NCBI GenBank assembly: GCA_023132895.1
Contig: JAGLXL010000003.1
Location: forward strand, 1-64,000
Direction of reading: 5' to 3'
Source: Nanobdellota archaeon
GTDB taxonomy: Archaea > Nanobdellota > Nanobdellia > Woesearchaeales > JAGLXL01
DNA: 64,000 nucleotides
Shown: positions 32,585 to 41,355 of the stretch, one piece after another
Layout of the letters: the number at the start of each line of letters is the position of its first letter
Position numbering within the stretch: position 1 is the first letter of the stretch
The notes under the pieces: model-generated
Database searches by the model: none
Told to the model about the DNA's origin: nothing
The model's input: the letters and a program-made list of their open reading frames with translations, nothing else
Made by a program: the position numbers and the translations under genes

Positions 32585-33130
32585 TTACTCTTTCTTTTCT
32601 TCTTTCTTAGGCTCTTCCTTAGGTTTTTCTTCTGCTTTTGGAGCTTCTTTTTTCTCTTCTTTTGGTGCTTTTTCTTCCTTAGGCTTTTCTTCTTTTTTAG
32701 GCGCTTCTTTCTTTTCTTCTGCTTTTGGTGCTTCTTCTTTTGCTTTTTCTTCGCCTAAGGCTCCAGCGCCTTCTTTGAGAACTTTGAGATTGATTTGAGT
32801 TATTTTTGGATAAATCTTTTCACCGCAGACAGTTGTTTTGATTCTTAAACCTTTTTTCTTTTTCTTCCATCTGGTCTTGCCGCTAAAGCCAACACCTTTA
32901 GCAGTGAGAATTCTTTTTCTACCAAAACCTTTGATACCTTTTCTCATGGGAAAACCAGCAAAATCACTGCCGCCGGTTATTTCAAATTCATAACCAGTAA
33001 AACCAACCTTATCACCTGGAATTTTACTGCCAATATCTTTACCTAAAAGAAAATCAGCTTCTTTGCCAGTGATTTGTTTGCTAAATGATTTACCTTTCTT
33101 GGTATTGAGTACGAGTTTAAATTCAACCAT
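32585..33130 (-). CDS. rps6e: Ribosomal protein S6e with charged C-terminal tail
   Basis: A small-subunit protein found only in archaea and eukaryotes. The core (about 1-120) has the signature GSDFAGFPMRKGIKG (about 54-68) and the KGVGFSGKTRWKKKKKGLRI block. It then carries a low-complexity tail of about 60 residues built of Lys, Glu, Pro and Ala repeats (KEEAPKAEEKKEAPKKEEKP and variants), unusual for archaeal S6e. A TATATAAA-type box (33156-33163) on the upstream side gives a nearly leaderless transcript. Element A lies further upstream. Confidence 0.95.
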   Translation of the reverse strand: MVEFKLVLNTKKGKSFSKQITGKEADFLLGKDIGSKIPGDKVGFTGYEFEITGGSDFAGFPMRKGIKGFGRKRILTAKGVGFSGKTRWKKKKKGLRIKTTVCGEKIYPKITQINLKVLKEGAGALGEEKAKEEAPKAEEKKEAPKKEEKPKEEKAPKEEKKEAPKAEEKPKEEPKKEEKKE

Positions 33131-33176
33131 TTTTAAGTGGAATTATGGCAATTGATATATAAAGCTTTTGTTGGCT

Positions 33177-33301
33177 ATGTTGGAAATGTCTCGTTCGCAC
33201 CCTGCAAAATAATAGAGAAACAACAAGCTCTCAAATGCAGGGTTCCTACGGTCTAACGAGTTGAACAGTGCTCACTGGTCCATTGGCGACATTTCCAACA
33301 T
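33177..33301. ncRNA. Structured element A (candidate RNA or DNA hairpin family)
   Basis: A perfect 14-bp closing stem, ATGTTGGAAATGTC/GACATTTCCAACAT (33177-33190/33288-33301), encloses CTCGTT/AACGAG (about 33190-33195/33255-33260) and ACCCTGCA/TGCAGGGT (about 33199-33206/33236-33243). The single-stranded motif TCACTGGTCCATTGGCG (33272-33288) precedes the right arm. The same layout and motif, with different stems, recur at 42144-42263. It lies between divergent core promoters of rps6e and the 33349 gene, so strand and transcription are uncertain. Confidence 0.7.
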
Positions 33302-33348
33302 TTATCAGAAAATTTAATAAACTAAAATAAACTAATCTAGTAAAAAAG

Positions 33349-34764
33349 ATGAAATTAGGTGGACATCATCCAAGCCCTTTGGTAAAACAATTTGGGTTTG
33401 ATGAAGAGGTAATTGAAGATTCTATGGCTGGTTTTGCTAGCTATCGTTATTCTGGTTTCCCTAAAACAATAAAACGCTATGAAGTATATTGGGAAAGAGG
33501 AGATATGGCTGTTGAAGAGCCGTATTACTGGATTTTAAGGTATCTTAGGGAAGATATTGCTTACAAAGATTTTATCAAGACAGAAGATGTTTTTACAGCA
33601 GCTGAAAATTCTGCTTTTTTTGGAGTTTCTCAGTTAAGGCTGGGAGGGCAGCAGGATAAAGTTTCCCAATATCTGGCAACTATGGGCAAGATGATTAAAG
33701 AGCTTTTCCAGCTGGTCCGTGAGTTAAGGATTCTTGATGAAAGATTGGATTATTATGAAGGTGCAGAAAAAGAATTTGCCAAAGAAAGGAGATTAAGAAG
33801 GAAGAGCGATGAAATCACTCTGAAAGGAATTTTTATTGACATGGTGCAGGGCGGAGCTAAAAATCCTGCTTCAGTTTATGGAATGGCCCGTGAACTGCAG
33901 TTTACAACCTTGCCTGATTTGTTTTTTGATGCACCGCCTATCACAGAAGATGAAGTTGATGCTTGGGTTGATTCTTTGGAATTCAACAAAAAAGTTTTGG
34001 AAGTTTTGAAAAGACATCTGCATCAGTTTGTGACCTGGAAAAGAAGGACTTCAAAAGAGATGATGTCGAGAAGGACATTTACTTTGAAATACTTGAAACA
34101 ACATTTTGAAATAATCAAGATGTATATGACTTGGGTCAAACCTTATTTGAGACATATCAAAAGGCTGACAATGGATGAGAAAAAGGCTTTGTCCCCTGAT
34201 ATTGTAGCTGCTTTTGAAACAAGCATGATTGACATTGAACTTTTAACTTACCGGAACTGGGGTTATTATAATTCTGTTTTATTGTTTACTTTTAATTACC
34301 GGACCAAGCCGAGCATGAAATATGTCCAGGAGGGCTATCAAAGAGGGCCGATTCATGTTGGTGAAATTCGTATTAACATGCGAGGTTATCGGTGGACAGA
34401 TGAGGACATTGAGAATTATGTCAAGATGAAAGATCAAGAGGATTTTGAGCTGATGAAAGTGATTTCCAGTTCTGTTGAAGCAGCAATGGACGCTTTGGGC
34501 GATGAGTTGAAGAAGTATCTTGATGAAGCTGGTGGCATGGCTCCGGTTGATAAAAAAAAGGAAGCAGAGCGGTCAACCTTTAGGAAATGGTTTGGCATGG
34601 CGCCAAAAGTCAAGAAGCCGTCAGAAAGCAAAGCCAAGAAAGAGGCCAAAGCCACTTTATACACCAAGGAAAAGAGTGATGAGACAACCCAGCTTGAAAT
34701 TAAATTTAAATTGTATTGGATCTATAAGAATTTTAAGAAAGGGCATTCTTTTGTTCATTGGTAA
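33349..34764 (+). CDS. Conserved-looking hypothetical protein, 471 residues
   Basis: Unrecognised, large, soluble, mostly helical protein. The N-terminus is MKLGGHHPSPLVKQFGFDEE and the middle part is rich in Lys/Arg helices with Tyr-rich segments (FTFNYRTKPSMKYVQEGYQR). The C-terminal about 70 residues are Lys/Ala/Glu-rich. No catalytic motif or membrane segment is seen. A TTTAATAA box (33313-33320) lies 29 bases before the ATG. It overlaps the opposing transglutaminase-like gene by 32 bases. Confidence 0.65.
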   Translation: MKLGGHHPSPLVKQFGFDEEVIEDSMAGFASYRYSGFPKTIKRYEVYWERGDMAVEEPYYWILRYLREDIAYKDFIKTEDVFTAAENSAFFGVSQLRLGGQQDKVSQYLATMGKMIKELFQLVRELRILDERLDYYEGAEKEFAKERRLRRKSDEITLKGIFIDMVQGGAKNPASVYGMARELQFTTLPDLFFDAPPITEDEVDAWVDSLEFNKKVLEVLKRHLHQFVTWKRRTSKEMMSRRTFTLKYLKQHFEIIKMYMTWVKPYLRHIKRLTMDEKKALSPDIVAAFETSMIDIELLTYRNWGYYNSVLLFTFNYRTKPSMKYVQEGYQRGPIHVGEIRINMRGYRWTDEDIENYVKMKDQEDFELMKVISSSVEAAMDALGDELKKYLDEAGGMAPVDKKKEAERSTFRKWFGMAPKVKKPSESKAKKEAKATLYTKEKSDETTQLEIKFKLYWIYKNFKKGHSFVHW

Positions 34765-35392
34765 TCTGTTTTTTCTTTTTGTTTTTCTGAAACTGAACAA
34801 CATCTCCAGCTTTGAGTTCTGTTTTATCTGCTTTTCTTAAGGTGGCTATTTGAGCGCGGCTCATGATTTTTTGATGGGGGACATCAGCAAGGTATTCTGG
34901 GATGTACCAAACATCTTCTTCAGAAGTCATCCAGTTTTTTTTGTCAAAGCGGGATAAATCTATTGGTTTGGTGAAAGAACGCAGGTTTTTTCTGCCTTTA
35001 TCATCAAAGTATTCATGGAAATAAGACATGACTAATTCTCGAATAGTTTTGTAGACAGGTTCGCGATATCTTAAGACAGCGTGATTGGTTTTGCTGATAG
35101 CTCCCCAATGGCCGTGCTGTTTGAAAACTGTGATGACATGGTCTTCATCCCTATCATTGGCAGTTAAATCAACAACCAAAGGTTTATGGCCGTGGAGTCT
35201 TAAGGCTGCAGCGGCCAAGAGAGCGCCTTCAATGCAATAGGCTCTTCTTTTTTTAAGAACCATTCGAGGCGACAGGCAAGTTTCTCGTTTTTTTTCAAAA
35301 TTGATTTTTAGTTTGTTTAAGAAATCCTGGATTTTACGAGGAGAATTTAATCTCTTTAAGATTTTTAATTCCCTTTGATTGAAACCAAACAT
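34733..35392 (-). CDS. Transglutaminase-like protein
   Basis: The 219-residue protein has the Cys-His-Asp layout of the transglutaminase-like fold: RRAYCIEGALLAAAALRLHG (Cys near 54), VVDLTANDRDEDHVITVF (His near 87) and an acidic residue shortly after (HWGAISKTNHAVLRYRE). It is probably a peptidase or crosslinking enzyme; target unknown. It has no signal peptide. A secreted protein gene (35396-35839) begins the same minus-strand unit with a three-base gap. Confidence 0.75.
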   Translation of the reverse strand: MFGFNQRELKILKRLNSPRKIQDFLNKLKINFEKKRETCLSPRMVLKKRRAYCIEGALLAAAALRLHGHKPLVVDLTANDRDEDHVITVFKQHGHWGAISKTNHAVLRYREPVYKTIRELVMSYFHEYFDDKGRKNLRSFTKPIDLSRFDKKNWMTSEEDVWYIPEYLADVPHQKIMSRAQIATLRKADKTELKAGDVVQFQKNKKKKQITNEQKNALS

Positions 35393-35395
35393 TGT

Positions 35396-35839
35396 TCAAG
35401 TAAACCAGGAATAAACTCTATAAAGCATCTTGACTGCACCAAATTTAACTTTCTTGCCAGCACCGACTCCTTGGTATTTGATTAAACTTTTGTCAAGAGC
35501 GTCTTTCATCTCTAATTCTTCGTTCATGATTTTTTGAACTGTTTCTTTGGAGACATAGACATTCATGGTCTGGTCTTGTAATTCACCTGTGCTAACATCT
35601 ATCATTTCTCCGTCAACTGTGATTAAGTAAGCAGTGTAGCCGTTCATGTAAACATTAATCCTTTCATCGCCAAATAAATTAATGATAAACGGCGGTGCAT
35701 TATGCCTTTGTTGGTTGTATTCGTTTTGGATTTGTCTGAGCATTTCTTCTTCTGTGAAGATCTGCTCTGGTGTTGGGACTTCGGCAAAAACTAAAGTTGC
35801 CAATAAAATTATTATTAAAATTGGAATTATTTTCTTCAT
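35396..35839 (-). CDS. Exported protein of unknown function, 147 residues
   Basis: It starts MKKIIPILIIILLATLVFAE, a signal peptide probably cleaved after Ala. The mature part has a beta-rich segment (INVYMNGYTAYLITVDGEMI) and a helical part. No domain is recognised. It is the first gene of a two-gene unit with the transglutaminase-like protein. Its upstream region has a hairpin cluster. Confidence 0.65.
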   Translation of the reverse strand: MKKIIPILIIILLATLVFAEVPTPEQIFTEEEMLRQIQNEYNQQRHNAPPFIINLFGDERINVYMNGYTAYLITVDGEMIDVSTGELQDQTMNVYVSKETVQKIMNEELEMKDALDKSLIKYQGVGAGKKVKFGAVKMLYRVYSWFT

Positions 35840-35901
35840 ATTATCACCTTAAGAATAAGAAGAAGTTTCTATTTTTAAAATCTATGATTTTTAAACCGTT
35901 T

Positions 35902-36047
35902 AGAATCGAAGATTCTTAACGCGCCAGAAATTCCAGGGGAATTTCTCAGCGCTTCAAAACAAGTTTGAAGTTTAAATATTTTATTAGAAAAAAAGACAAC
36001 AGAATTCCAAAGTGGAATTCTGAGCATCAAAAACCTTGGTTTTTGAT
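35902..36047. repeat. Intergenic cluster of five short hairpins
   Basis: Hairpins: 35902-35907/35911-35916; 35926-35934/35938-35946 with outer GCGC/GCGC (35921-35924/35949-35952); 35952-35958/35964-35970; 36000-36009/36013-36022 (10 bp); and 36026-36034/36039-36047. Stem AGAAATTCC/GGAATTTCT is the same as in the 31656-31677 hairpin, but the loop differs. No ORF is present in 35840-36058. Confidence 0.7.
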
Positions 36048-36058
36048 AAAAAAATAAT

Positions 36059-36241
36059 TTATTTTTTGCCTAAAAGGCATCCTAATCCGAACAGGATCAA
36101 AACAACCGGTCCCCAGGTCAGGCCCATTAAGTTAAGGTAGCCCATCTCAGCAATAGCTAAGATTATACCAACAACAGTAACTAGCCATAAGAACCAAGGT
36201 TGGCAATCACAAAGTGGATTACTTTTCTTTAAAAATGCCAT
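36059..36241 (-). CDS. Small membrane protein, 60 residues
   Basis: Two hydrophobic helices (PWFLWLVTVVGIILAIAEMG and WGPVVLILFGLGCLLG) are separated by a short loop; the N-terminus is MAFLKKSNPLCDCQPW. A GAGGTGAT Shine-Dalgarno sequence precedes ATG 36241. Function unknown. The size and pattern are typical of small DPANN membrane proteins. Confidence 0.7.
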   Translation of the reverse strand: MAFLKKSNPLCDCQPWFLWLVTVVGIILAIAEMGYLNLMGLTWGPVVLILFGLGCLLGKK

Positions 36242-36333
36242 GTTATCACCTCTTTTAAGCTAGAGATTATTTTATTATTTTTAAATGTTTGGTATAAGAA
36301 GATTTATAAAGAAGTGTTGGGTTTTTTTGAAAA

Positions 36334-36663
36334 ATGGGAGTCAAAGAAACAGGAAAAAGGATTCGTCAAAAAATGAGGATGCAGTTATTCCAAGAACCAG
36401 TGTCAAAACAGAAAAAAGAAAGAACTAATTTAGATAAAAAGATTTTTGGAATGCTGCAGGGTGGTTTAGAACAGGTTTCTGAAGATATTCCAGAGGAACA
36501 AAGGCAGGCAGTCATTCAAGCTTTTATGGATGAAGATTATCAAAGAACAATAGACCTCATTGTTGAAATCCGTGATGCAATTGGCAAAGATGAAACTTCC
36601 ACTTTGAGGCAGGTAGCAGGGTACGTTAATATTAAGTATCTTGGCGGTTTTACTCTTTATTGA
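36334..36663 (+). CDS. Hypothetical protein, 109 residues
   Basis: Unrecognised basic helical protein (MGVKETGKRIRQKMRMQLFQ) with an acidic C-terminal half. A TATA box (TTTATAAAG, about 36302) gives a short leader. Riboflavin kinase starts 57 bases downstream and could be co-transcribed. Confidence 0.6.
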   Translation: MGVKETGKRIRQKMRMQLFQEPVSKQKKERTNLDKKIFGMLQGGLEQVSEDIPEEQRQAVIQAFMDEDYQRTIDLIVEIRDAIGKDETSTLRQVAGYVNIKYLGGFTLY

Positions 36664-36719
36664 TTTACTCAGTTATAAGTAGCATAAAATATTTAAGTAA
36701 CCACTTTTTCTTTGGTTTT

Positions 36720-37346
36720 ATGAAGCGGGGGTTATTGTTATATATAGCAGAGAAAACTGGATTGTTTTCTGAACTGCAGACCAGTACAACCAGGATAGCC
36801 GAGGCACTGAGTGTTTCGCAGCAGTCTGTCTCCAGGCTGTTGATTGATTTGGAAAAGGGAGGAATGATTGAGAGGAAGGTTTCTTCTGGCGGTTTAGCGA
36901 TTGCTTTGAAGAAGAAAGGACGAGACCAGCTGCAAAATGAATTTACTGTCCTGAAAAGATTATTTCATCCTGAAAGAAAATTAAAAGGAAAAGTTGTTGA
37001 TGGATTTGGTGAGGGAAAATATTACATTGAAAAATATAAATTGAAAATAAAAGAAGCAATGGGTTTTACCCCTTTTCCAGGAACTTTGAATATTAAAACA
37101 GACAGGATTAAGGTTAAATCATTTTTAATGGATGTCGATCCAATTAAAATTAATGGTTTTGCAACTTCTGACAGAAGTTTTGGAAGTATTGAATTGTACA
37201 GGGTTAATGTCGGCGGTGTGGCTGGTGCAATTATCAAACCAGAAAGAACAAGGCATGATGATAATGTGATTGAAGTTATCGCTGATGTTCATTTAAGGAA
37301 AAAGATGGGTTTAAAAGAAAATAATGTTGTGGAGTTGAAAAAATGA
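36720..37346 (+). CDS. ribK: CTP-dependent riboflavin kinase with winged-helix N-terminus
   Basis: This archaeal enzyme phosphorylates riboflavin with CTP to make FMN. The N-terminal winged helix (about 1-85) has TSTTRIAEALSVSQQSVSRL. The kinase domain follows: VVDGFGEGKYYIEKYK, then FTPFPGTLNIKTD (about 115-127) and NVIEVIADVHLRKKMGLKEN. The HTH-RibK fusion is the usual archaeal architecture, suggesting self-regulation. I use ATG 36720. The 3' end overlaps the EamA transporter gene by four bases (ATGA). Confidence 0.93.
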   Translation: MKRGLLLYIAEKTGLFSELQTSTTRIAEALSVSQQSVSRLLIDLEKGGMIERKVSSGGLAIALKKKGRDQLQNEFTVLKRLFHPERKLKGKVVDGFGEGKYYIEKYKLKIKEAMGFTPFPGTLNIKTDRIKVKSFLMDVDPIKINGFATSDRSFGSIELYRVNVGGVAGAIIKPERTRHDDNVIEVIADVHLRKKMGLKENNVVELKK

Positions 37347-38248
37347 TGAGGAATGCTAAAATAATTGGATCTATATTGATTGCTGTGGCTGCTATTTTAT
37401 GGGGTTTAGATGGTGTTGTTTTAACTCCGAGACTTTTTAATCTTGATGTTGCGTTTGTGGTTTTTATGCTGCATGCAGTGCCGTTTGTTTTAATGAATAT
37501 TTTTATGTTCAATCAGTACAAGTATTTATCAAAGTTTAGTAGACAGGATTTTATTATTTTGGGATTGATTGCGTTGTTTGGCGGTGCTGTGGGAACTTTG
37601 TCAATTGTCAAAGCTTTGTTCTTAGTTAATTTCCAGCATCTGTCTGTGATTGTTTTACTGCAGAAGCTGCAGCCGATCTTTGCCATTATATTGGCGGCAA
37701 TTTTGCTGCGTGAGAAAATCAAAGGAAGTTTTGTTGTTTGGGCTGGATTGGCAATTTTTGCGAGTTATTTTTTGACTTTTGGTTTAGGATTGCCTGATTT
37801 CCAGACAGGTAGTGTAGGGGTGGCTGCTCTTTATGCTTTACTGGCTGCTTTTTCATTTGGTAGTGCAACTGTCTTTGGCAAGATGTTTTTGAAGAAATAT
37901 GATTATAAGACAGGGACTTTTTACCGGTTTGGAATAACAGCTGCATTTATGTTGGTATTTGTTTTATTATTTGGTGACTGGCAATTGAGTTCTGTGACTG
38001 GAGTTAATTGGCTGATCTTCTTGATTATTGCAGTAACAACTGGGTCTGGTGCAATCTTCATTTATTATTATGGTTTGACTAGAGTGAAGGCTTCTGTTTC
38101 GACTATTTGTGAGTTGTTTTTTCCTGTGTCAGCAATTGTTTTTGATTATTTGATCAATGGGCATGTGCTGTCGTTGGTGCAGTGGATTGCTACAATTGTT
38201 TTAGTTGGGGTAGTAGTGAAGATTAGCCTGGATCATGCTCGTAAATGA
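37343..38248 (+). CDS. EamA/DMT-family transporter
   Basis: The 301-residue membrane protein has about ten hydrophobic helices in two homologous halves. The second half begins LYALLAAFSFGSATVFGKMF (about 155-174), matching the first-half start IAVAAILWGLDGVVL. This is the EamA duplication. Such proteins export amino acids or metabolites. The coupling to ribK suggests a flavin-related cargo, but that is only inference. Confidence 0.88.
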   Translation: MMRNAKIIGSILIAVAAILWGLDGVVLTPRLFNLDVAFVVFMLHAVPFVLMNIFMFNQYKYLSKFSRQDFIILGLIALFGGAVGTLSIVKALFLVNFQHLSVIVLLQKLQPIFAIILAAILLREKIKGSFVVWAGLAIFASYFLTFGLGLPDFQTGSVGVAALYALLAAFSFGSATVFGKMFLKKYDYKTGTFYRFGITAAFMLVFVLLFGDWQLSSVTGVNWLIFLIIAVTTGSGAIFIYYYGLTRVKASVSTICELFFPVSAIVFDYLINGHVLSLVQWIATIVLVGVVVKISLDHARK

Positions 38249-38302
38249 AACTATATGTTGTATTTCCATTAAGTTTTTAAAGTAATTTTTTTTCTTTACT
38301 TT

Positions 38303-40036
38303 TTGATAAAGAGGGTGATTTCAATAAGTACAAAAAGATATGATAGAAGACCGAGTCAAGTTCTGGCTGCTTATTTTTCTATGGAGATTGGATTAAAGGC
38401 TTCGATGCTGACTTACAGCGGTGGACTTGGAGTTTATGCCGGGGACCTTCTTAAGGCAGCGGCTGATTTAGAACTGCCCATAGTTGGAGTTTCATTGCTT
38501 CCGAGACAAGGGTATTTTCAGCAAAGTATTGGAAATGGCTGCCAAACAGAATCATATCCTCAGTGGAATCTTGAGAAACAAGGGTTGAAAAAACTTGATA
38601 AAACTGTGACTGTTAATTTATGCGGAGATGATATCAAAATTCAGGCATGGTTCTATGAACAAAAAGGCCAGACTGGAGAGAAAGTTCCGATTTTATTTTT
38701 AGATACTAATGTTGAGGGCAACCAAGACTGGATGAAGAATTATACTAAAGTTCTTTACGGCCATGACCCAGATTATAGATTAGCTCAAGAAGCATTATTA
38801 GGAATTGGCGGCCTGCGTATGCTGCGGGCGCTTGGTTATGACAATATTCAAAAATACCATATGAATGAAGGACATTCAGCTGTGCTGGCAGCAGAACTTT
38901 TAAGAGAATTAGGTGATAAGGATAAAGTCAGAGAGAAATGTGTTTTTACAACACATACACCAGTGGATGCAGGACACGACCGCTTTAATGAATATCATTA
39001 TGTCAGGCCTATTCTGGGGCATGATTTGGCAAATATTGCTTTAAGTGTTGGTTTTGAAAATAATGGACTAAATATGACCAAGCTGGCTTTGGAATTAAGC
39101 GGTTATGTCAATGCGGTTTCAAAAAAACATGCTCAGGTGGCCAAGCAACAATTCCCGGGTTATAATATACAAGCAATAACAAATGGAGTCCATTCTTTGA
39201 CCTGGACTTCTAAGCCTATCAAAGAGCTGCTTGATAAAAATTACTCTGGCTGGTCAATAAGTCCAGATAAAATACTGTCTGATGTGAATTTGAGATATAA
39301 TGAAATTATCCATGCCCAAAGACAAGCCAAAAGAACTCTTTTTGATTTTATCAGTGCCTATTATCCTCATTTAGATTTTGACCCTTATGTTCTGACACTG
39401 GGCTGGGGAAGAAGAATTGCTGATTATAAGAGGCCAGATTTAATATTGAGTGATGTGGCAAGATTAAAAAGCATTGCCAAAGCAACAAAAAGAAGAATCC
39501 AGATAATCACAGCAGGAAAAGCGCATCCGAATGACCCTGAATCAAAAAAAATTATAAAATGTATGAATGACCAGTTTGAAAAGATGGGCGGAGATGTTGA
39601 AGGATTATTTCTGCCAAATTACAACATGAATTTGGGAGCTTTGATGACTTCTGGTGTTGATTTTTGGGTCAATACGCCTCGTCCTCCATGGGAAGCATCT
39701 GGAACTTCTGGTATGAAAGCCTTGCATAATGGTGTGATTAACTGGAGCACATTGGATGGATGGTTTTGTGAATCTCATGATGAAGGAAAGACTGGATTTT
39801 CAATTGGCGGGCCTCATGACGGGAATTTAGAAGATAGAGGAGATGATAATGCCGATAGAGAAGATTTTTTCAGAAAATTAGAAGACATTGTTATTCCTTT
39901 GTATTATGAACAGCCTAGGCAGAGAGCAAGGATGATGATTAATTCTATTAATGAAGCTGGTGTTTACAATACCATCAGAGCAATGAAAGAATACTGGAAT
40001 GCTTATGGAATTGATGATCGGTTTAAGGAGGCTTGA
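38303..40036 (+). CDS. glgP: Alpha-glucan (glycogen/maltodextrin) phosphorylase, short form
   Basis: This enzyme releases glucose-1-phosphate from glucans. The 577-residue protein is like the short Thermotoga/archaeal phosphorylases: AYFSMEIGL (about 24-32), LTYSGGLGVYAGD, HMNEGHSA, FTTHTPVDAGHDRF, LGWGRRIADYKRPDL. The pyridoxal-phosphate lysine lies in WEASGTSGMKALHNGVINWS (about 475-494). A GAGGGTGAT Shine-Dalgarno sequence (38310-38318) lies inside the longest frame. The true start is therefore ambiguous: TTG 38303 or an unusual codon near 38324. Stored glucan is implied. Confidence 0.93.
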   Translation: MIKRVISISTKRYDRRPSQVLAAYFSMEIGLKASMLTYSGGLGVYAGDLLKAAADLELPIVGVSLLPRQGYFQQSIGNGCQTESYPQWNLEKQGLKKLDKTVTVNLCGDDIKIQAWFYEQKGQTGEKVPILFLDTNVEGNQDWMKNYTKVLYGHDPDYRLAQEALLGIGGLRMLRALGYDNIQKYHMNEGHSAVLAAELLRELGDKDKVREKCVFTTHTPVDAGHDRFNEYHYVRPILGHDLANIALSVGFENNGLNMTKLALELSGYVNAVSKKHAQVAKQQFPGYNIQAITNGVHSLTWTSKPIKELLDKNYSGWSISPDKILSDVNLRYNEIIHAQRQAKRTLFDFISAYYPHLDFDPYVLTLGWGRRIADYKRPDLILSDVARLKSIAKATKRRIQIITAGKAHPNDPESKKIIKCMNDQFEKMGGDVEGLFLPNYNMNLGALMTSGVDFWVNTPRPPWEASGTSGMKALHNGVINWSTLDGWFCESHDEGKTGFSIGGPHDGNLEDRGDDNADREDFFRKLEDIVIPLYYEQPRQRARMMINSINEAGVYNTIRAMKEYWNAYGIDDRFKEA

Positions 40037-40045
40037 GAAAATAAA

Positions 40046-40133
40046 TGGACCAGGCGGGATTTGAACCCGCAGCCTCCCGCATACTGGGTGAATCTAGCCA
40101 GGCGGACGCGATACCGGATTTCGCCACTGGCCC
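40046..40133 (-). tRNA. tRNA-Ala(GGC) with a short anticodon-loop intron
   Basis: On the minus strand, acceptor GGGCCAG pairs with CTGGTCC, discriminator A. The third pair is G3-U70, the alanine identity element. The T arm GCGGGTTCAAATCCCGC is intact. The anticodon stem TCCGC/GCGGG encloses 21 bases instead of 7. Removing about 14 bases (about 40083-40096) gives loop CTGGCAT and anticodon GGC. The CTGG/CCAG pairing across the splice sites fits a bulge-helix-bulge. The exact intron ends could be shifted by one or two bases. Confidence 0.85.
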
Positions 40134-40161
40134 ATTAGAGGTGAGATGAACTGTTTAATAT

Positions 40162-41229
40162 TTAAGCATTTCTATCAGTAAGAGGCAATGCAAAGTAGAA
40201 TTCTTTGGGTTTGGTGTTAAGGCCAACATAGCCTTGATGGTCTTTGACAGTTGTTTTAACGACATGGAGTCCAATGCCTGAGCCGGTTTCTTTGGTGGTA
40301 AAGAACAGTTCAAAGGCTCTATCTGGTTGAGGAATGTCATCGCCAGTGTCTCTGACATAAACTTCAACAAAATTATCTTTGATTCGAGTGCCAATAGTAA
40401 TGGTGCCGGAATTACCCATGGCTTCTGAACTGTTTTTGACTAAGTTAAACAGAACTTCTTTGGCAATTCTTTGTTTGGCAATATGGACTTGGACAGATTT
40501 TCCAAGCTCAAGATCAACTTGATAGTTTCTTAAAAAGCTGATTTTTAGAAAGTTTAATTCTGCGTTAAGTATTTCATTTAGATCATAAAAATTCTTATCT
40601 TCTTCTGCTAAAGGTTTGGCGATAGTTTGGAAATTATCAATAATTGACATAGCTTTTTGCTGATCTCCCATCATATATTCCAATTGTTTTCTTTTCTCAG
40701 GATCTGTTTCATGTTGGAGCCAAAGACTTATATAGCCCATAGTGGAAGTGGACAAATTCCTGATGGCATGCCAAGCACCTCCACTAGTATCCTTAAGAAT
40801 TTTGATTTTATCTGTGATTCTGATTCTTTGCTCTATTCTTTTGTCTTTAGTAACATCTTTGATAAAAGCAGAATTGCCGACAAAAAGACCTTCCTGGTTG
40901 TAAAGAGGAACAGCTGTGATTCCTGTATCAACTCTTTGTCCCTGGCTGTTTTTCCATCTGAGTTCGTAATAAGAAACTTTTCCTTCAGCTCTTTTTTTGT
41001 TTTGCTCTTCAAGGATTCTTTTTTCTTCTTCATCAAAGACAAATTGAGATTCATGTTTGCCAATCATTTCTTGCTCTAAATAGCCAAGCATTCTTTCTAG
41101 TCTTTTGTTGCAGGATTTAATGTTGCCTTTGGCATCAGAAATAATAAATCCAATGGGAAGCTCTTGGAAAACCTGAGTGATTCGGTCTTTTCCAACTAAA
41201 TCTCCTAAAGTCTCTACAATATCTCCCAT
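40162..41229 (-). CDS. PAS-domain histidine kinase
   Basis: The 355-residue cytoplasmic protein has a PAS domain (about 14-130: PIGFIISDAKGNIKSCNKRL; the PAC part ends GNSAFIKDVTKDK). A helical region with a probable phospho-accepting His follows (GGAWHAIRNLSTSTMGYI, about 152-169), then an ATPase domain: N box LVKNSSEAMG, G1 DTGDDIP, F FELFFTTKE, G2 GSGIGLHVVK. No response regulator gene is adjacent, so the partner is unknown. It is transcribed toward the tRNA-Ala gene. Confidence 0.9.
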   Translation of the reverse strand: MGDIVETLGDLVGKDRITQVFQELPIGFIISDAKGNIKSCNKRLERMLGYLEQEMIGKHESQFVFDEEEKRILEEQNKKRAEGKVSYYELRWKNSQGQRVDTGITAVPLYNQEGLFVGNSAFIKDVTKDKRIEQRIRITDKIKILKDTSGGAWHAIRNLSTSTMGYISLWLQHETDPEKRKQLEYMMGDQQKAMSIIDNFQTIAKPLAEEDKNFYDLNEILNAELNFLKISFLRNYQVDLELGKSVQVHIAKQRIAKEVLFNLVKNSSEAMGNSGTITIGTRIKDNFVEVYVRDTGDDIPQPDRAFELFFTTKETGSGIGLHVVKTTVKDHQGYVGLNTKPKEFYFALPLTDRNA

Positions 41230-41355
41230 GTAACTTATTTTTGGGTAAGGAAAGTTTATAAATATTATCGTGAGCTACTATACGTTTTAGTCTACTATTG
41301 GCTAAAATAGTAACTTTTATATATTAAAGAGAAATACTTGAGATGGGGGAATTAC

